From assembly GCA_028641055.1 (NCBI GenBank), contig CM054063.1:182224756-182288755 (forward strand): DNA of 64,000 nt, written 5' to 3'. Of the stretch, positions 10,601 through 21,775 are shown one piece after another. The notes below the pieces were generated by a model that was given only the letters and a program-made list of their open reading frames with translations, did not search any database and was not told the origin of the DNA. This DNA is from Alopecurus myosuroides (taxonomy: Eukaryota; Streptophyta; Magnoliopsida; Poales; Poaceae). Position numbers and translations under genes: made by a program. Positions within the stretch are counted from its first letter, which is position 1. Every line of letters starts with the position of its first letter.

Positions 10601-11082
10601 TAAGGGACAGAATAAAAAGAAGGGGAGAGAGAGGGGCTCACCACCGGGGGCTGGCCGGAAATGGTGGCGACGGTGGCCGGAGTTCTCGGATCTTCACCGA
10701 GGCGGCGCTACAGAGGGTCTCTGGGCTCGAGGATATCAAAGAGGGGCTCAGCGCTGGACGTCGGGGCGAATGGCGGTGACGGCGAGCACACCCATGTGGT
10801 GGTTTACTCGCGCGATGCAGATGGAACTTGTCGAGGCTCTGGTGAGCTTCGGGATGGACGGCGTGGTCGCTTCACTTCAAGAAAAATTTGAACCCGGGTC
10901 TTAGGATATGCGCACGGACAATGGGAGGAATAGGAGGGGGAAAATAGGGTCGGGGACCTTCTCCCTCGGTCGGAATTTACGACGGACAGCGACGGGCAGG
11001 AGCTCCTCCGGCGAGAGATCTAGGTGGCCTCGGGGCGCGATTAGGGAAGGAGTCAGAGGGGAAATGACGAACAGGGACAGGG

Positions 11083-11090
11083 CTATAAGG
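11083..11090 (-). promoter_or_regulatory. TATA-like site in S1
   Basis: CTATAAGG on the plus strand (CCTTATAG on the element strand), about 105 bp downstream of the paired TGACGTCA motif; S2 and F have TTAAA at the matching place. Confidence 0.35.
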
Positions 11091-11194
11091 TGCTGGGCTC
11101 TGGCAGAATTATTGCGCCCTTAATGGGAAGGAATCAATGCGCGAAAAATTCGTGAGAAACCTTCTCCCTGCCGTTTCCAGAGGTTGATGACGGG

Positions 11195-11214
11195 TGACGT
11201 CATCAATGACGTCA
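11195..11214 (-). promoter_or_regulatory. Paired TGACGTCA motif in S1 (as-1-like)
   Basis: Two perfect palindromes TGACGTCA at 11195-11202 and 11207-11214, 12 bp apart. as-1-type elements consist of two TGACG cores 12 bp apart bound by TGA-class bZIP factors. Equivalent pairs are in S2 and both F LTRs. Confidence 0.6.
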
Positions 11215-12120
11215 GTTTTTTTCCTATTATCTTATTTAATTTATATCTTCTATTTAATTAATCCAAATAACACGGAAAAATTCTAAATTCATATTATTTC
11301 AAATACTTTCTAACAGTACCACTTTTGTGGGGTTTCCATGTTTTTAAAATTTTCAAATTACAAAATCAAATGAATTCATAAATGTCTTATTATTCCAATT
11401 AAATGAAAAAAAATGTCAAATAAAATAGAATTGAAGTTGATAAAATTTCAGTGGCTTTATAAAGATCAAATACTATTTTCCAAAACCATTTCAAAGTGTT
11501 TTCATCTTTTTATAATGTTAAAATATGATGAAAACATGAATAGTTACTTAATAGAAAATTTTAATCATTTATTTGAATTGGGGTCTAATAAAAATAATGG
11601 GGTTTTCTCAAATGAAGATATTGTTTTCCCAATTGAAAACATTGTGTTTTCCAAAGTACTTCACTTGTTTTTATAACTCAATAATATATATAACACCTTA
11701 TTGTTTTGTTGAGTGACATAATGCTTGGAAAACAAATAACCAACTTTTATCCATTTGAGGTTAATAATAATAGTGAAATAATTTCTTGGAGACAAGAAGA
11801 AAATATTAGAGATAGTAACTCTCTAGTCTTTAATTATGATAAAAAATTTCAAAATGGTAGTTGAGTTGAAAACATGTTTGGTAAAGATGTTCACTAAGAA
11901 AACATTTTATGCACATGACGAAACTTTTTTTTTAAGAAACAGACTTTAGGGTTTATGGAATTAAGGCAATTTGGATTATTTATTCCAATTATATTGAAAT
12001 ATGTATTGTTTCCTTTTGTCTCTTACATCTCTTTTGGTTTTTTATGACTTGCATAATATGAAAACAAAAAGTTTCAAATTTTTGTGATTTTTCCACTTTC
12101 CAAAAATCAGGGATGTTACA

Positions 12121-13047
12121 CTTGAGAACATGCTTAAAGAATTTATCACCACACAAAAATATTTCAATAAAACTGTTGATGAAAGGCTAGCAAAACTAGA
12201 TAATCTTGTGCTGAAAGTTGATAGTCTTGCTCATGATGTAGAAATTTAAAAAATTAGGACGATACCTCTTGAAGCCAAGAAAACTGAACCTATAAATTCT
12301 ATACAAGTTCAAATAAAGTAGGTGATGAAAATGTTAGCTCAAATATGTGCTAAAATAGAAAGAGAAGCTGAAATTGCTGAAGAAGTTGCTAAAAGTGAGC
12401 CTGTTAGAATTAATACCATTAGAGTCTTTGAGGAAGTTAAAACTTTCAGTACAAATGAGTATCCTAATTCTTCTAAACATGTCTATGTTAAAACCAATAG
12501 GATTGGAGAGGTCGTGAATTTAGGTAGAAGGATTCCCAAAAGTTCGGAGATTAAAAATATTTCTAGTGAGAAAATTGTTGAAAGTGGGATTAAGTATAAC
12601 ATGACTTTAGGAGAAAATTTTCCCACGATGTTTGACGACGATAAACTTGATTTTTATAATTGCACCATCTCTGATGTTATAAAGTCCTTACAAAAATTGG
12701 CTAATCCCAGTGCTAGTAATATGCATATTGCTCTCACTAAACATATCACTAATGCTCTCATGGAAGCTAGAGAAGAAAGGCTCAAACTTGAAGCCTTTAT
12801 TCCTAGAAAGTTACAAGATGGTTGGGAGCACACTATAAGAATAAGAGTGAATGATTTTGATTGTAATGCTTTGTGTGATCTTGGTGCAAGTTCTTCTATC
12901 ATGGCTAAAAGTTTATATGGTATGCTTGATTTGAACCCATTGTACGAAAGTAGTTTGGGAGTGCATCTTATAGACTCCACTGTTAAAAGACCTTTGGGGA
13001 GGATTGATGATGTTCTTATTATTGCTAATGGTAATTGTCCCTGGTAA
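12121..13047 (+). pseudogene. Element A gag C-terminus and aspartic protease
   Basis: Continues the gag frame after S1 with no change of phase. Stops interrupt at 12247-12249, 12319-12321 and 13045-13047. The first part is Lys/Glu-rich (end of gag); from about 12640 the sequence matches the Athila-type protease region, with the catalytic loop D-L-G-A-S at 12877-12891 (DLGASSSIMAKSLYGMLDL) and the downstream GVHLIDSTVKRPLGRIDDV. After 13040 the similarity continues through frameshifts to about 13200 (AIIDMKEGN, KRGMEHFPRK). The protease would process the gag precursor; it is dead here. Confidence 0.75.
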
Positions 13048-15893
13048 TTTTCTTGTTTTCGATATTTAATGGAATGCTTCTTGTCCTATCATTTTGGAGA
13101 CCTTTTCTTCACACTGTTGGTGCCATTATTGATATGAAAGAGGGAAATCTAAGATTTTAGTTTCCCCTTAAAAGGGGCATGGAACATTTCCCTAGGAAAA
13201 TAATGAAGTTACCTTTTGAGTCCCGTGTGAGGTCTACCCATTATTCTATTGATAATACTTGATTTGTTCTTCATGCCTAGCTAAAAGGCGTTAAAGAAAA
13301 GCGCTTGTGAGAGGCAACACACTTTTGTTTTCCTTCGTTATATTTTTCTTTTCTTCTGTTTTCTTTTGTTCTTTTTGTGTTTTGGAAGTTTTTACCTCTG
13401 TAAAAACCACTCCTTATCCTTTTTATTTTGTTTTTGTGCCAATAGTAACCTCTAATTGAGAGGTAGTGTGATTTGGGGAAGTTGCTGTTCTGAAACAGAT
13501 TTCTGGGTTGTTACCAAAAAAATCATATCTCTCAGCCAAGACGTCGGATTGATTTTTTAAAAATAGACACATGACCCTATTTGTTATATAACTTTTGTTA
13601 GATTCCCAAAAAAAATTATTTGAGAACATAAGATTTTCGAAAAATTTCATCTTTACTGATTGTTCTATTTTGACAGATTTCTGCCAATATTTGCATTTGC
13701 ATCTTAATCTCTTTCTTTGGTTGTTCTTTTGAGGGGAAGAGATTCGTAAGAAGTTGTGACATTATCTAATGTTTTAATTGAAGTGTGAGACTTATGTTGA
13801 AACTGAACCGAGTGGATTTATTATTTTTATTACACTAACGTTGCTAATGAATATTATGGAGAAGTTTTAGGTGGAGGAAGTTTTCAAGTGTAGGGAGATA
13901 AGTATGATGTGATGAGATGAAGGATGGACAAAATATCAAGCTTGGTGAATCCCGTGTCACCTCAAGACATATCCAAGAAGTATGATGTGATGAGATGAAG
14001 GCATCCCCTTCTTCATCAACAAAAATATCATGTTTCTTTCAAAACACTATATTTTTATTGCTTCACATGATATGTGTTATTCTTGGAGCGTCTTTTTATT
14101 TTTCTTTCAATTAGTTTTGTTTTCTTTGACGTAGATTTTGGTTGGATCCTAGACCTTTTATTTTGGGAGAGACACACTCTATTTTCATTGCCTAGAACAC
14201 TCTAGTTTTCACTCTTATTGTTCTGTGAGTGTTCAATTTTTGCAGGTACTAGGTTTAGCTCTTGTTTTTCACTCGAATTATATTTAGATCTTGTTGGTTT
14301 GCTTCATTTATATTGGATTAGCTCTCTGGTCTTTGATGATTATTTTATTTGAGGTTTCGAATAAGATGATTGGTGTTGGAGAAGAGTAAATTGTTTCATG
14401 CTTATAGTGGTGTAATAGGAAGCTTGTTTTGACTGTGGCTTAGGCTTTGGCATGTCATGTTAGATGATATTTTAATTATGTTCTTAGTTATTTATGATGT
14501 ATCATTACTAGTCTCAAATACATGAGAGTGTTTAATGTGACATTGAATTTAATCATGTGTTGTTCTCTCATATTGAAGCATGGTATTGTCTTATTTATCC
14601 TTTGAATGCTTTATTTGGATTGAATTGGCGCATGCTCACACCATGTTATGACTACAAAAAAAGTCACTTCTAGCCTCTATGATCATTTAATTTTTTTACT
14701 TGTAATATCACTTCATCCTTTGATTAATGATGTTTTGTCGTTATGCATGATTATGGCCGTTATTGCTCTCTTAGTTGGTTGCTCCCAGTCTTTGTCTAGG
14801 CTACACCTGTACTGAGTATGAGCTCTACTCGTGCATCCAACTCCCCAAAACCAAAGTATACTAGATGTGTCCACCATATATACCTATATGTGGTATTTAA
14901 CCGCCACTCCAAGTAAATTTATCTTGTTGTACCTTTAAACCTTCAAAATTATAACCTGTTTTGTGTTCTTGTTTTAGCTCATGAGGATGTAGTTTAAAGT
15001 TTATTATGGTTTGTGTCAAGCAAAGTTCTTCTTCCTTCTTTCACCCAATGAGTATGGAATCTGTGCTCATTTAAATTTGTAGAGAGTTGGTGCGAAATAA
15101 TAACAAAAAGGCAATTCCCCATGGTTTGCTGAAAGCTGGTGGGTACCCGTGAACACGGCTAGCCCTGGTTTGTGAAAAGAAAGGTGAAGGAAGTGATAAA
15201 CTAATAAACAACGGAAACCACTCTCAAAAATCTAAACACATTGCTTAACATGGATTAAGATAAGTTTTTCATTACCATTCGTTGACATAGACATACACCT
15301 CTCTCAAAATTGTTTTCAATATCTCTGTTTTATCAAATAAAAAGCTCTAGCACATGAGTAATCCCTGCTTCCCTCTACGAAGGGCCTTTTTTTTACTTTA
15401 CGTCGAGTCTTCATCTTCTTACTTTATGCACTAGCTAAGGGAGCATATTTTTCATTCTGGGTGTAATGTGCATAGTCCCAAAATTTATTATTGATTGATT
15501 CATTATTGTGGTATTCCTTGATCTCAAATTATTTGTATCTAGTCACCATTTAAACTTTGAAGGTCTCCTGGCATTTATGTTTTGCTACCACACAAAGGAT
15601 TAGCTGGATACCACTTTTTTATGTTTTTCTTTATGATTGAAACAACCATATCACTTTCTGTGTTTCATTATTCATTTTCTTTTGTTTGTGTTACTTTTCA
15701 TGTGCAACATGGTTGCTACGTTTCCATTAGTTGAAATAATGTTTATCATGCCTTTGTTAAAGTACTTTGATCTCCGCTCTGCAATGATTTTACATAAACG
15801 TTGATCAAGATTTGTGTTGCTTCATGTCACCTAAAAAATTATTTTGTTATCACTTACATACTTGAGGACGATCTGCAGTTAAGCTTGGGGATG
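13048..15893 (+). other. Non-coding 3' spacer of element A
   Basis: After the protease remnant (to about 13250) no RT, RNase H or integrase motif is visible in any frame. AT-rich, with short T-runs. The end, GAGGACGATCTGCAG then AAGCTTGGGGATGT, is the usual polypurine-like junction before a TGATACG LTR; the mirror image is found at the left end of element E (43095 onward). Confidence 0.6.
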
Positions 15894-16005
15894 TTGATAC
15901 GTTGCAAACGTAGCTATAAATTTTTATGGTCCATGCTTGTTTTCTACCCAATACCTTTTGTTTTCCACATGTTTTCTTTTTTTCCGGGTTTTTTCACGGA
16001 CTAAC
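15894..16005 (+). repeat. Right LTR of A, first segment
   Basis: Starts TGATACGTTGCAAACGTAG and resembles the start of the A-family LTR at 34564. It is cut at 16005 by Copia B and resumes at 28110. CTAAC at 16001-16005 is the target-site duplication of B. Confidence 0.8.
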
Positions 16006-16582
16006 TGAAAGTACATTGTCTCTTAATCCTATTTTTGATGTTTGATTACAACATTTGGAAGTCGTTAACCATTGTGCTTAAGTGTTTTAGGAAACGAATC
16101 TTAATATGAAAAAGTGTAAGAACACAAAAATGGAGAAAGGAAAATAAGTCAAAACATGGTTGTTGAAGAAAGGAATAAAAGGAAGAAGAAGGAGAAAGAA
16201 GAAAATGAAGGGGGAGAAGGTAGGGGCAAATCTGCCCAGCCGGGCCAGAGGCTGAGCAGCTCGGGTGGGTGGCCAGCCTAGGCCGGGTTCCCCATGCGCA
16301 GGTCGGGCGTATGCCGAGCCGTCGTAGTAGCCAGCTCATGTCGGGCTATAGGCTGGGGCCTCGGGTGGGTGGCTAGGCTAGACGCTGGCCCATGTCGGCT
16401 CTATGTGCCTCTGGCCGGGCTCTCTGCCTAACCGGCCCAGGCCGGGCCAGAGGAGTCTTCCCTGCACTTCAGAACGGGCCTTTCGGGATGTAGGCCGGCC
16501 TCCCAGCCGGTCAGGTCGGGCTCCAAGCTGGGTATCCTACACGCGTGGATAAGTTCCCCGAAGGGTCATTTTTTCCCTCTTG

Positions 16583-16590
16583 TATAAATA
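16583..16590 (+). promoter_or_regulatory. TATA box of the 5' LTR of Copia B
   Basis: TATAAATA followed by GGGCTCTTCTTC; the 3' LTR carries the same box at 27333-27340. It would drive the genomic transcript of the element. Confidence 0.7.
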
Positions 16591-17192
16591 GGGCTCTTCT
16601 TCCAGCTTTAGAAGATGTCAAATAAGCTTTCTCTCTCGACCATTGTTGACCACCTTCGATCTCAAGGATCTCCTCAAATACCCAACCCAATCTCATGATC
16701 TCTTGGGATTTGAAGGAGACGCACTAGATCTACAACTCCACCAAACCGATTTGTCACCATCCCACTCATCCCCTAGGGATCTTGTAGTTCTTGGTTCATT
16801 GGAACCTAGAACCTTGGTGATCTTTGCTCATTGGAGCTTGGAGCCTTGTTTCTGTTCCCGAAGCTTTGCAGCTCGTAAATCTTGTTTCTCGGAGTCATGA
16901 CGGCTCCCGGGATTTGGTGAGGACCCTCCAAGTTGTGGAGTGTGCCTCATCCTTGTAAAGGTTCTAGTTGGCAACCTCAACGGCAACATAGTGATTCAGC
17001 CACTCCACATCGGTGGAAGGACTCGAAGGAGATACGGTGTGCCATTTGAGGGCTACTCGGTGTTCCACTTTGGTGGAACCGCACCGCTCCAACTGAGATT
17101 AGCTTTCATTGGGAAGTGAACTTCGGGATACATCTCCGCGTCATTGTGTTCGGTTATTCCTCAACTTAGTTTTACTTGTTGCACTAGCTTAG

Positions 17193-17194
<2 letters not shown>

Positions 17195-17256
<62 letters not shown>
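17195..17256. repeat. (AT)31 microsatellite in the 5' LTR of B
   Basis: A perfect run of 62 bases. The matching place in the 3' LTR (about 27945-27955) has only a few AT units, so the array expanded after the element inserted. Confidence 0.95.
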
Positions 17257-17259
<3 letters not shown>

Positions 17260-17406
17260 GCTAGTAGTATTTTCTCATATAGTATTGATCACCTAGTTCC
17301 ATAATCTAGACAATCTATATTTGAGCACTATCTTGTTAATCGAAAAAGAAGTAAAATTTGTAGTTAACCTATTCACCCCCCCTCTAGTTAACCTCTCGAT
17401 CATTCA

Positions 17407-17420
17407 ATTAGTATTAGAGC
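17407..17420 (+). other. Primer-binding site of Copia B
   Basis: ATTAGTATTAGAGC directly abuts the LTR and matches the usual ATTGGTATCAGAGC (initiator tRNA-Met) apart from two changes. Confidence 0.7.
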
Positions 17421-17453
17421 TTCTTCTCTTTATGAAGACTTTACCGCCTAAAG

Positions 17454-18838
17454 ATGAGGATGGACGGAGGGGAAGAACCCATCACCATGGCTGCTATCCA
17501 GAAGATAATTCAAGCTATGCTTGATAGCTTGGAGAAGAAGATGGAGGGTTTAATGAAAGAAATGACATCTACATATAGTCACTCCACTGAGCATGTTAAT
17601 GTAGATGAAAATGGAACTCCCGTTCCTTCTAAGGAAGGCTCCGGGACATCTAAGCCTAAAGATACTAGTCATGAAAATACCTTTGGCTATGCTTATTACA
17701 ATGCTCCTGATGTTCAACGTCCATATGTTAATCATCTTGGTGCACCTCCTATGGTAGATAGGAATCGTTTTACTAATGGTAAAGCTTCCATGAAGTCTTA
17801 AATCTGTAGATATTCAATGCAAATATGGAGGATTGTTGAGAATTGATATGAGCCAAAGGACCCCAAGAAATTGAGCTCAACTGATATCATAGATGAGAAA
17901 CTCAATGCCCATGTCATGCACATGTTGGAGAAGGAAATGGAAAACGAAGGAGTCAGGCTCATCCGGTCCTTTTCAAGTGCCAACAATGCATGGGATTGCA
18001 TAGTGGATATGTTTGATGGCAATACCAACATACAACGTTCCAAGAAGTCAATCACCCAAAGACAAGTTGAGAACTTCTATATGAAGGATGGAGATACTCT
18101 AGAAGAAATGTTTAGAAGACTCAAGGCTCTTGTGGTTGACATGAGAGATTCGGGATTCAAGGATTGTGATGAGGATTGGGTCAAGGAGAATTTTCTAATC
18201 ACCTTGATTCCATACAATGAGAACATGGTGATGAATGTGCAATCAAGGGCTGATTTCTTGTAACTATCTCCCAATGATGTTTTGGGTATCTTTATCACCC
18301 TAAATGTCATGAATCCTACAATGATGTCATGGCCCATGTAAATGAAATGAAGAGAACTTATCTTTCCTTTAAGTACACACCTCATGAAGAATATGACTCA
18401 AGGTATGATGGTGGCTCCTCACATGTTGTTTCCGAGAAGGAGATGAAGATATCACATGAAGAATGCTTGGCCCTTTATCAACACAAGTGGTGGAAGAAAG
18501 GAGACTATAGATCAAATGCCACAATAAAAAGGGAAAGGAAGTCTCAAGCACGAAGAAGGCAAGGACTTGTTTTAATTGTGGAGATACCGAGCACTTTGTT
18601 GCGGAGTGCCCCTTCAAGAGTAGAAGAGAATGGTGGAAGACTTATAATGAAATACACCTTCACTCCCAAGTCTAAGAACTTCATGAAAAGAGTCCCTCCA
18701 AGATCTTTGGTTGCAAAGGAAGTAAAATACATGTCCGGTGGTGAAGAGAGTGATGGTGATGGTGAACAAGTAGGCATGGTGGCCATGGCTAAGGGCGTCA
18801 TTCCTTCAAACTTATGATCTATCTTCTCCAACCCCAAT
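17454..18838 (+). pseudogene. Copia B gag with zinc knuckle, frameshifted
   Basis: Three fragments in different frames: 17454-17801 (N-terminus, MAAIQKIIQAMLDSLEKKME), 17871-18263 (UBN2-type Copia gag, with AWDCIVDMFDGN and GDTLEEMFRRLKALV) and 18329-18817. The CCHC zinc knuckle is at 18568-18609 with all four ligands (C-x2-C-x4-H-x4-C), but it is read in a frame different from the surrounding ORF, so at least one frameshift lies inside 18329-18600. Gag would form the particle and bind element RNA. Not functional. Confidence 0.75.
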
Positions 18839-18871
18839 GACAACAAGGGCCCCTCGAGTCACAAGTTATTC

Positions 18872-19333
18872 ATGGCCAAGGGTACATCCCTAAAGGTGAC
18901 TCCTACACTCAAACTTGCAAACTCTTCTACTCCTTATCTATTGAATTGTGTTGAGGAAGATCCCTTGACAAACTTTGTAGAGAAACTAGAAGGAGAAACT
19001 AAATCTATCTTTGACTCTCTCATGGATAAATTAAGTGAGGCACATGGTCTCATTGATGAACATGAGGAGAAAATCGTATTACTTGAAAAGTTTTCTCGTG
19101 ATGATGCTAGTATAATTGAGGATCTTGAGAAAGCTCTAGATGAATCACATTGTTTTAGGGAAAGCATTGAAGATACCTTTGCAATTGATATAGCTAAAGT
19201 AAAATTTGATCGTGAACAAGCTTTTGCGAAGCTAACGGAATTAATGGCATTAAATGATGAAACTAACAAAGGTACAATGAGCTCGTTAAGTATTTTGACA
19301 AGATTAAAATTGATCTCGAACACTCTCAAATGA
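18872..19333 (+). pseudogene. Copia B coiled-coil spacer between gag and protease
   Basis: 153 codons rich in Glu, Lys, Leu and Asp, predicted to form coiled coil (IIEDLEKALDES, KLSEAHGLIDEHEEKIVLL). Such a long spacer is usual in the SIRE/Maximus clade. The copy in element C (38161-38928) is the counterpart. Stop codons and a frame change separate it from the protease. Confidence 0.65.
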
Positions 19334-19879
19334 ACTCAAGACTTTGAAAGGGTCAAAAGTTATGAATGCAAATTCTTGTACTACTAACCCTTGATGTGTC
19401 AAGGCAAATCTCATTGACTAGAACAATAGGTTGAAGGCCCAACTCAATAAAGTCCTTTCCACTTGCATCCAAGAGCAAAATAACCTTAACGGTCTTTTTA
19501 GTAGTCAAAAGAGAGTTATTGGCAAGGAAGGCCCTAGGTTTGGGTTCTCATCCGAGAAGACCTACAAGAAGAAGTCAACTCCGTCCACTAATGCTATTGT
19601 TTTTGTGAAGGAGGGGTATTTGGCTAATGATGAAGTCTAGTTTGATATTATTGCTAAAATTATTGTCCCTAGGGATACTACTACCCACAACAACTTTGCG
19701 AGAAAATACAACCCATCTTATGTGCTTCTTAAATCTAGTGATGGTCATGTATATGCAAAATATGTTGGCACTTCATATGGTGATGATTAAAAGTATGCTA
19801 TTTGGGTTCGAAAGAACCTTATGACTAACAATAAAGAACCCATCTAAAAATGGGTACCTAAGACAAGAAGTTGATTCAT

Positions 19880-20280
19880 TGTAGGTATGTGCTTCCGGAG
19901 GAACATCATGGATGATTGATAGTGGTTGTTCCGCACATATGACCAAAAGCAAGGAAGTGTTAGAAGACTTAAAGCATTAACTCATAAAGTTTGCACAAGT
20001 AACTATTGGTGATGGTTCAAAACATAAGGTGTTGGGACATGGCAAGGTGGTCATTTCTCCGGATGCATCCATCGAGAAAGTCCTCCCTGTTGAGTCCCTT
20101 GGCTATAATCTCCTTTCCGTCTTGCAACTTTGTGAATGCAATTTTACATGTGTATTTGGGCGTCATCACGTGCTTGTCCTTCACAACATTTCTCTTAAAT
20201 TAGCCTTTGTTGGATTTGTGGAGAACGGTACGTATGTGGTGGAGTTCTCGAAGAAAACTAAACATATTGCCACTTGTCAA
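19880..20280 (+). pseudogene. Copia B aspartic protease
   Basis: The catalytic D-S-G lies at 19918-19926 in SWMIDSGCSAHMT. An in-frame TAA at 19978-19980 interrupts it; reading resumes in the same frame with VTIGDGSKHKVLGHGKV and VESLGYNLLSVLQL, both typical of the Copia protease-to-integrase region. Confidence 0.75.
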
Positions 20281-21305
20281 ATGGCTAAATCCGACATGGG
20301 GTGGCTTTGGCATCGCTGCTTGGGCCACGTAGGTATGAGAAATTTACAAAATCTTGTTAAGGGTGAGCATGTGGTAGGACTAGAAAGTGTGAGTTTTTTC
20401 AAAGATCGCCCTTGTAGCTCTTGTGTTGCCGGAAAGACGCATGAGAAGAACCATCCCAAGACATCAATCATCTCCACAAAGAGGCCCTTTGAGCTTATTC
20501 ACTTGGATATATTTGGGCCACCTACATATGATAGTATTGGTGGCAAGAAGTATTGTTTGGTGATTTTGATGACTATACAAGATACACTTGTGTATTCTAT
20601 ATCAAGAAGAAGAGTGAGACTCAAGAAAAGTTCATCTCTTGGGCCACGGAAGTGCAACGCCAATATGGCACCAAGATATTGGCAATTAGGAGTGATAATG
20701 GGTCTGAGTTCAAGAACTACACCATCGTGATTAGGGGATAAGACATCAATATTCCGCTGCGTACACTCCTCAACAAAATGGTGTAGCGGAGAGGAAAAAT
20801 CACACACTTATTGATATGGAAAGAACTATGATGGCCGAGTTCAAATCCCCATATAACTTTTGGGCCGAAGCTATCAACACCGCTTGTCATCTATATAATC
20901 GACTCTTTCTTTGTCCGAGGATTGGTATGACTCCATATGAACTCGTAACCGGTAACAAACCCAACCTCAAATATATTCGAGTTTTTTGGTGCAAATGTAA
21001 AAGTTTACATTAAACGCACTAGATTGTCTAAATTTTATCCTAGAACTTTTGAAGGCATATTTGTTGGTTATGCCACGAACTCTAACACTTATAGAGTCTA
21101 CAACATATTCACCAGGTGTGTTGAAGAATCTATGACTGTGGAATTTCATGAGGATAATGGCTCCCAAGTGGAGAAAATTGATTGTCATGAACCTCCCTCC
21201 ATAGCACTAGGAAGAATGGGTATAGGTCCGCTTATACCCGTTGAGGGACACCTTGTGGCGAAAGAGGATGTGAAAAGCTCTATGCAAGTGGAGCCCTCTA
21301 CATAA
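20281..21305 (+). pseudogene. Copia B integrase, frameshifted
   Basis: The N-terminal HHCC zinc motif is at about 20308-20430 (LWHRCLGHVGM through CSSCVAGK). The core begins with the first Asp in LIHLDIFGPP and, after a frameshift near 20565, contains the second Asp in AIRSDNGSEF (about 20688-20712). After another break (stop near 20741) come PQQNGVAERKN with the catalytic Glu and the conserved NFWAEAINTACHLYNR. The C-terminal part is at 21024-21305 (TFEGIFVGYA). Integrase would insert the cDNA; at least two frameshifts make this one inactive. Confidence 0.8.
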
Positions 21306-21775
21306 ACCATCAATCAAATGGTAGATCAAGAACAAGAACACGACCTTCAAGTTGATACCACTCATCAACAAAGTGATCAAGATCCACCCAATGATAATGG
21401 TGGTCATAATGTTGGTGACTCTTCACCAAGAACTCCACTCTAGGTATATCATGGCCTTGATGAAGGAGATGGTGAAGATGTTCCTCCAAATTAGCATCTC
21501 GATGATGCACTCATCCGTAGGAAATATCTTCAATCCGCAAGATTGCACCAAAAGTCACATTATCAAAAGAATGTTATTGGTGGCTTGGGAAGAAGTGTAT
21601 CCACTTGTGGTCAAGAACTCAAGTTTTGTGGTATTCACTCATAAGTCTCTCATGTTGAACCTATCAAAGTGTATGATGCTTGTAAATACCCAAGGATCAT
21701 AATGTCATTGGAGCAAAATGGGTATTCGAGAACAAGCAAGATTATCATGGGAAAGTAATTCGCAACAAGGCTCGT

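Larger units (their letters stand above)
7606..12120 (-). mobile_element. S1: solo LTR (4,515 bp) of the LARD-like family F
   Basis: Begins TGTAGTGTTCCCGC and ends GGGATGTTACA, the reverse complement of the termini of the LTRs of F. The match to F is recognisable along most of the length (for example 7640-7700 with 51890-51960, and 12085-12120 with 47607-47642). CTTGA flanks both ends, and no internal region or second LTR is present, so this is a solo LTR left by LTR-LTR recombination. It has an AT-rich body with a GC-rich core at about 10400-11180. ORFs inside it are not conserved with F and are not called as genes. Confidence 0.85.
16006..17406 (+). repeat. 5' LTR of Copia B (1,401 bp)
   Basis: TGAAAGTACATTG to CGATCATTCA, directly before the primer site. 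Contains a GC-rich block with many GGCCGGGC-like words (about 16230-16530), TATA box 16583-16590, and a long (AT)n run at 17195-17256. It is 124 bp longer than the 3' LTR, the excess being in the GC-rich block and the AT run. Confidence 0.85.

Noticed and set aside
10661..11123. Gly/Arg-rich ORFs in S1
   Set aside because: Same reason: GC-rich LTR core; not conserved with F or S2.
16046..16339. 97-codon minus ORF in the LTR of Copia B
   Set aside because: Antisense to the U3 region and not open in the 3' LTR in the same form.
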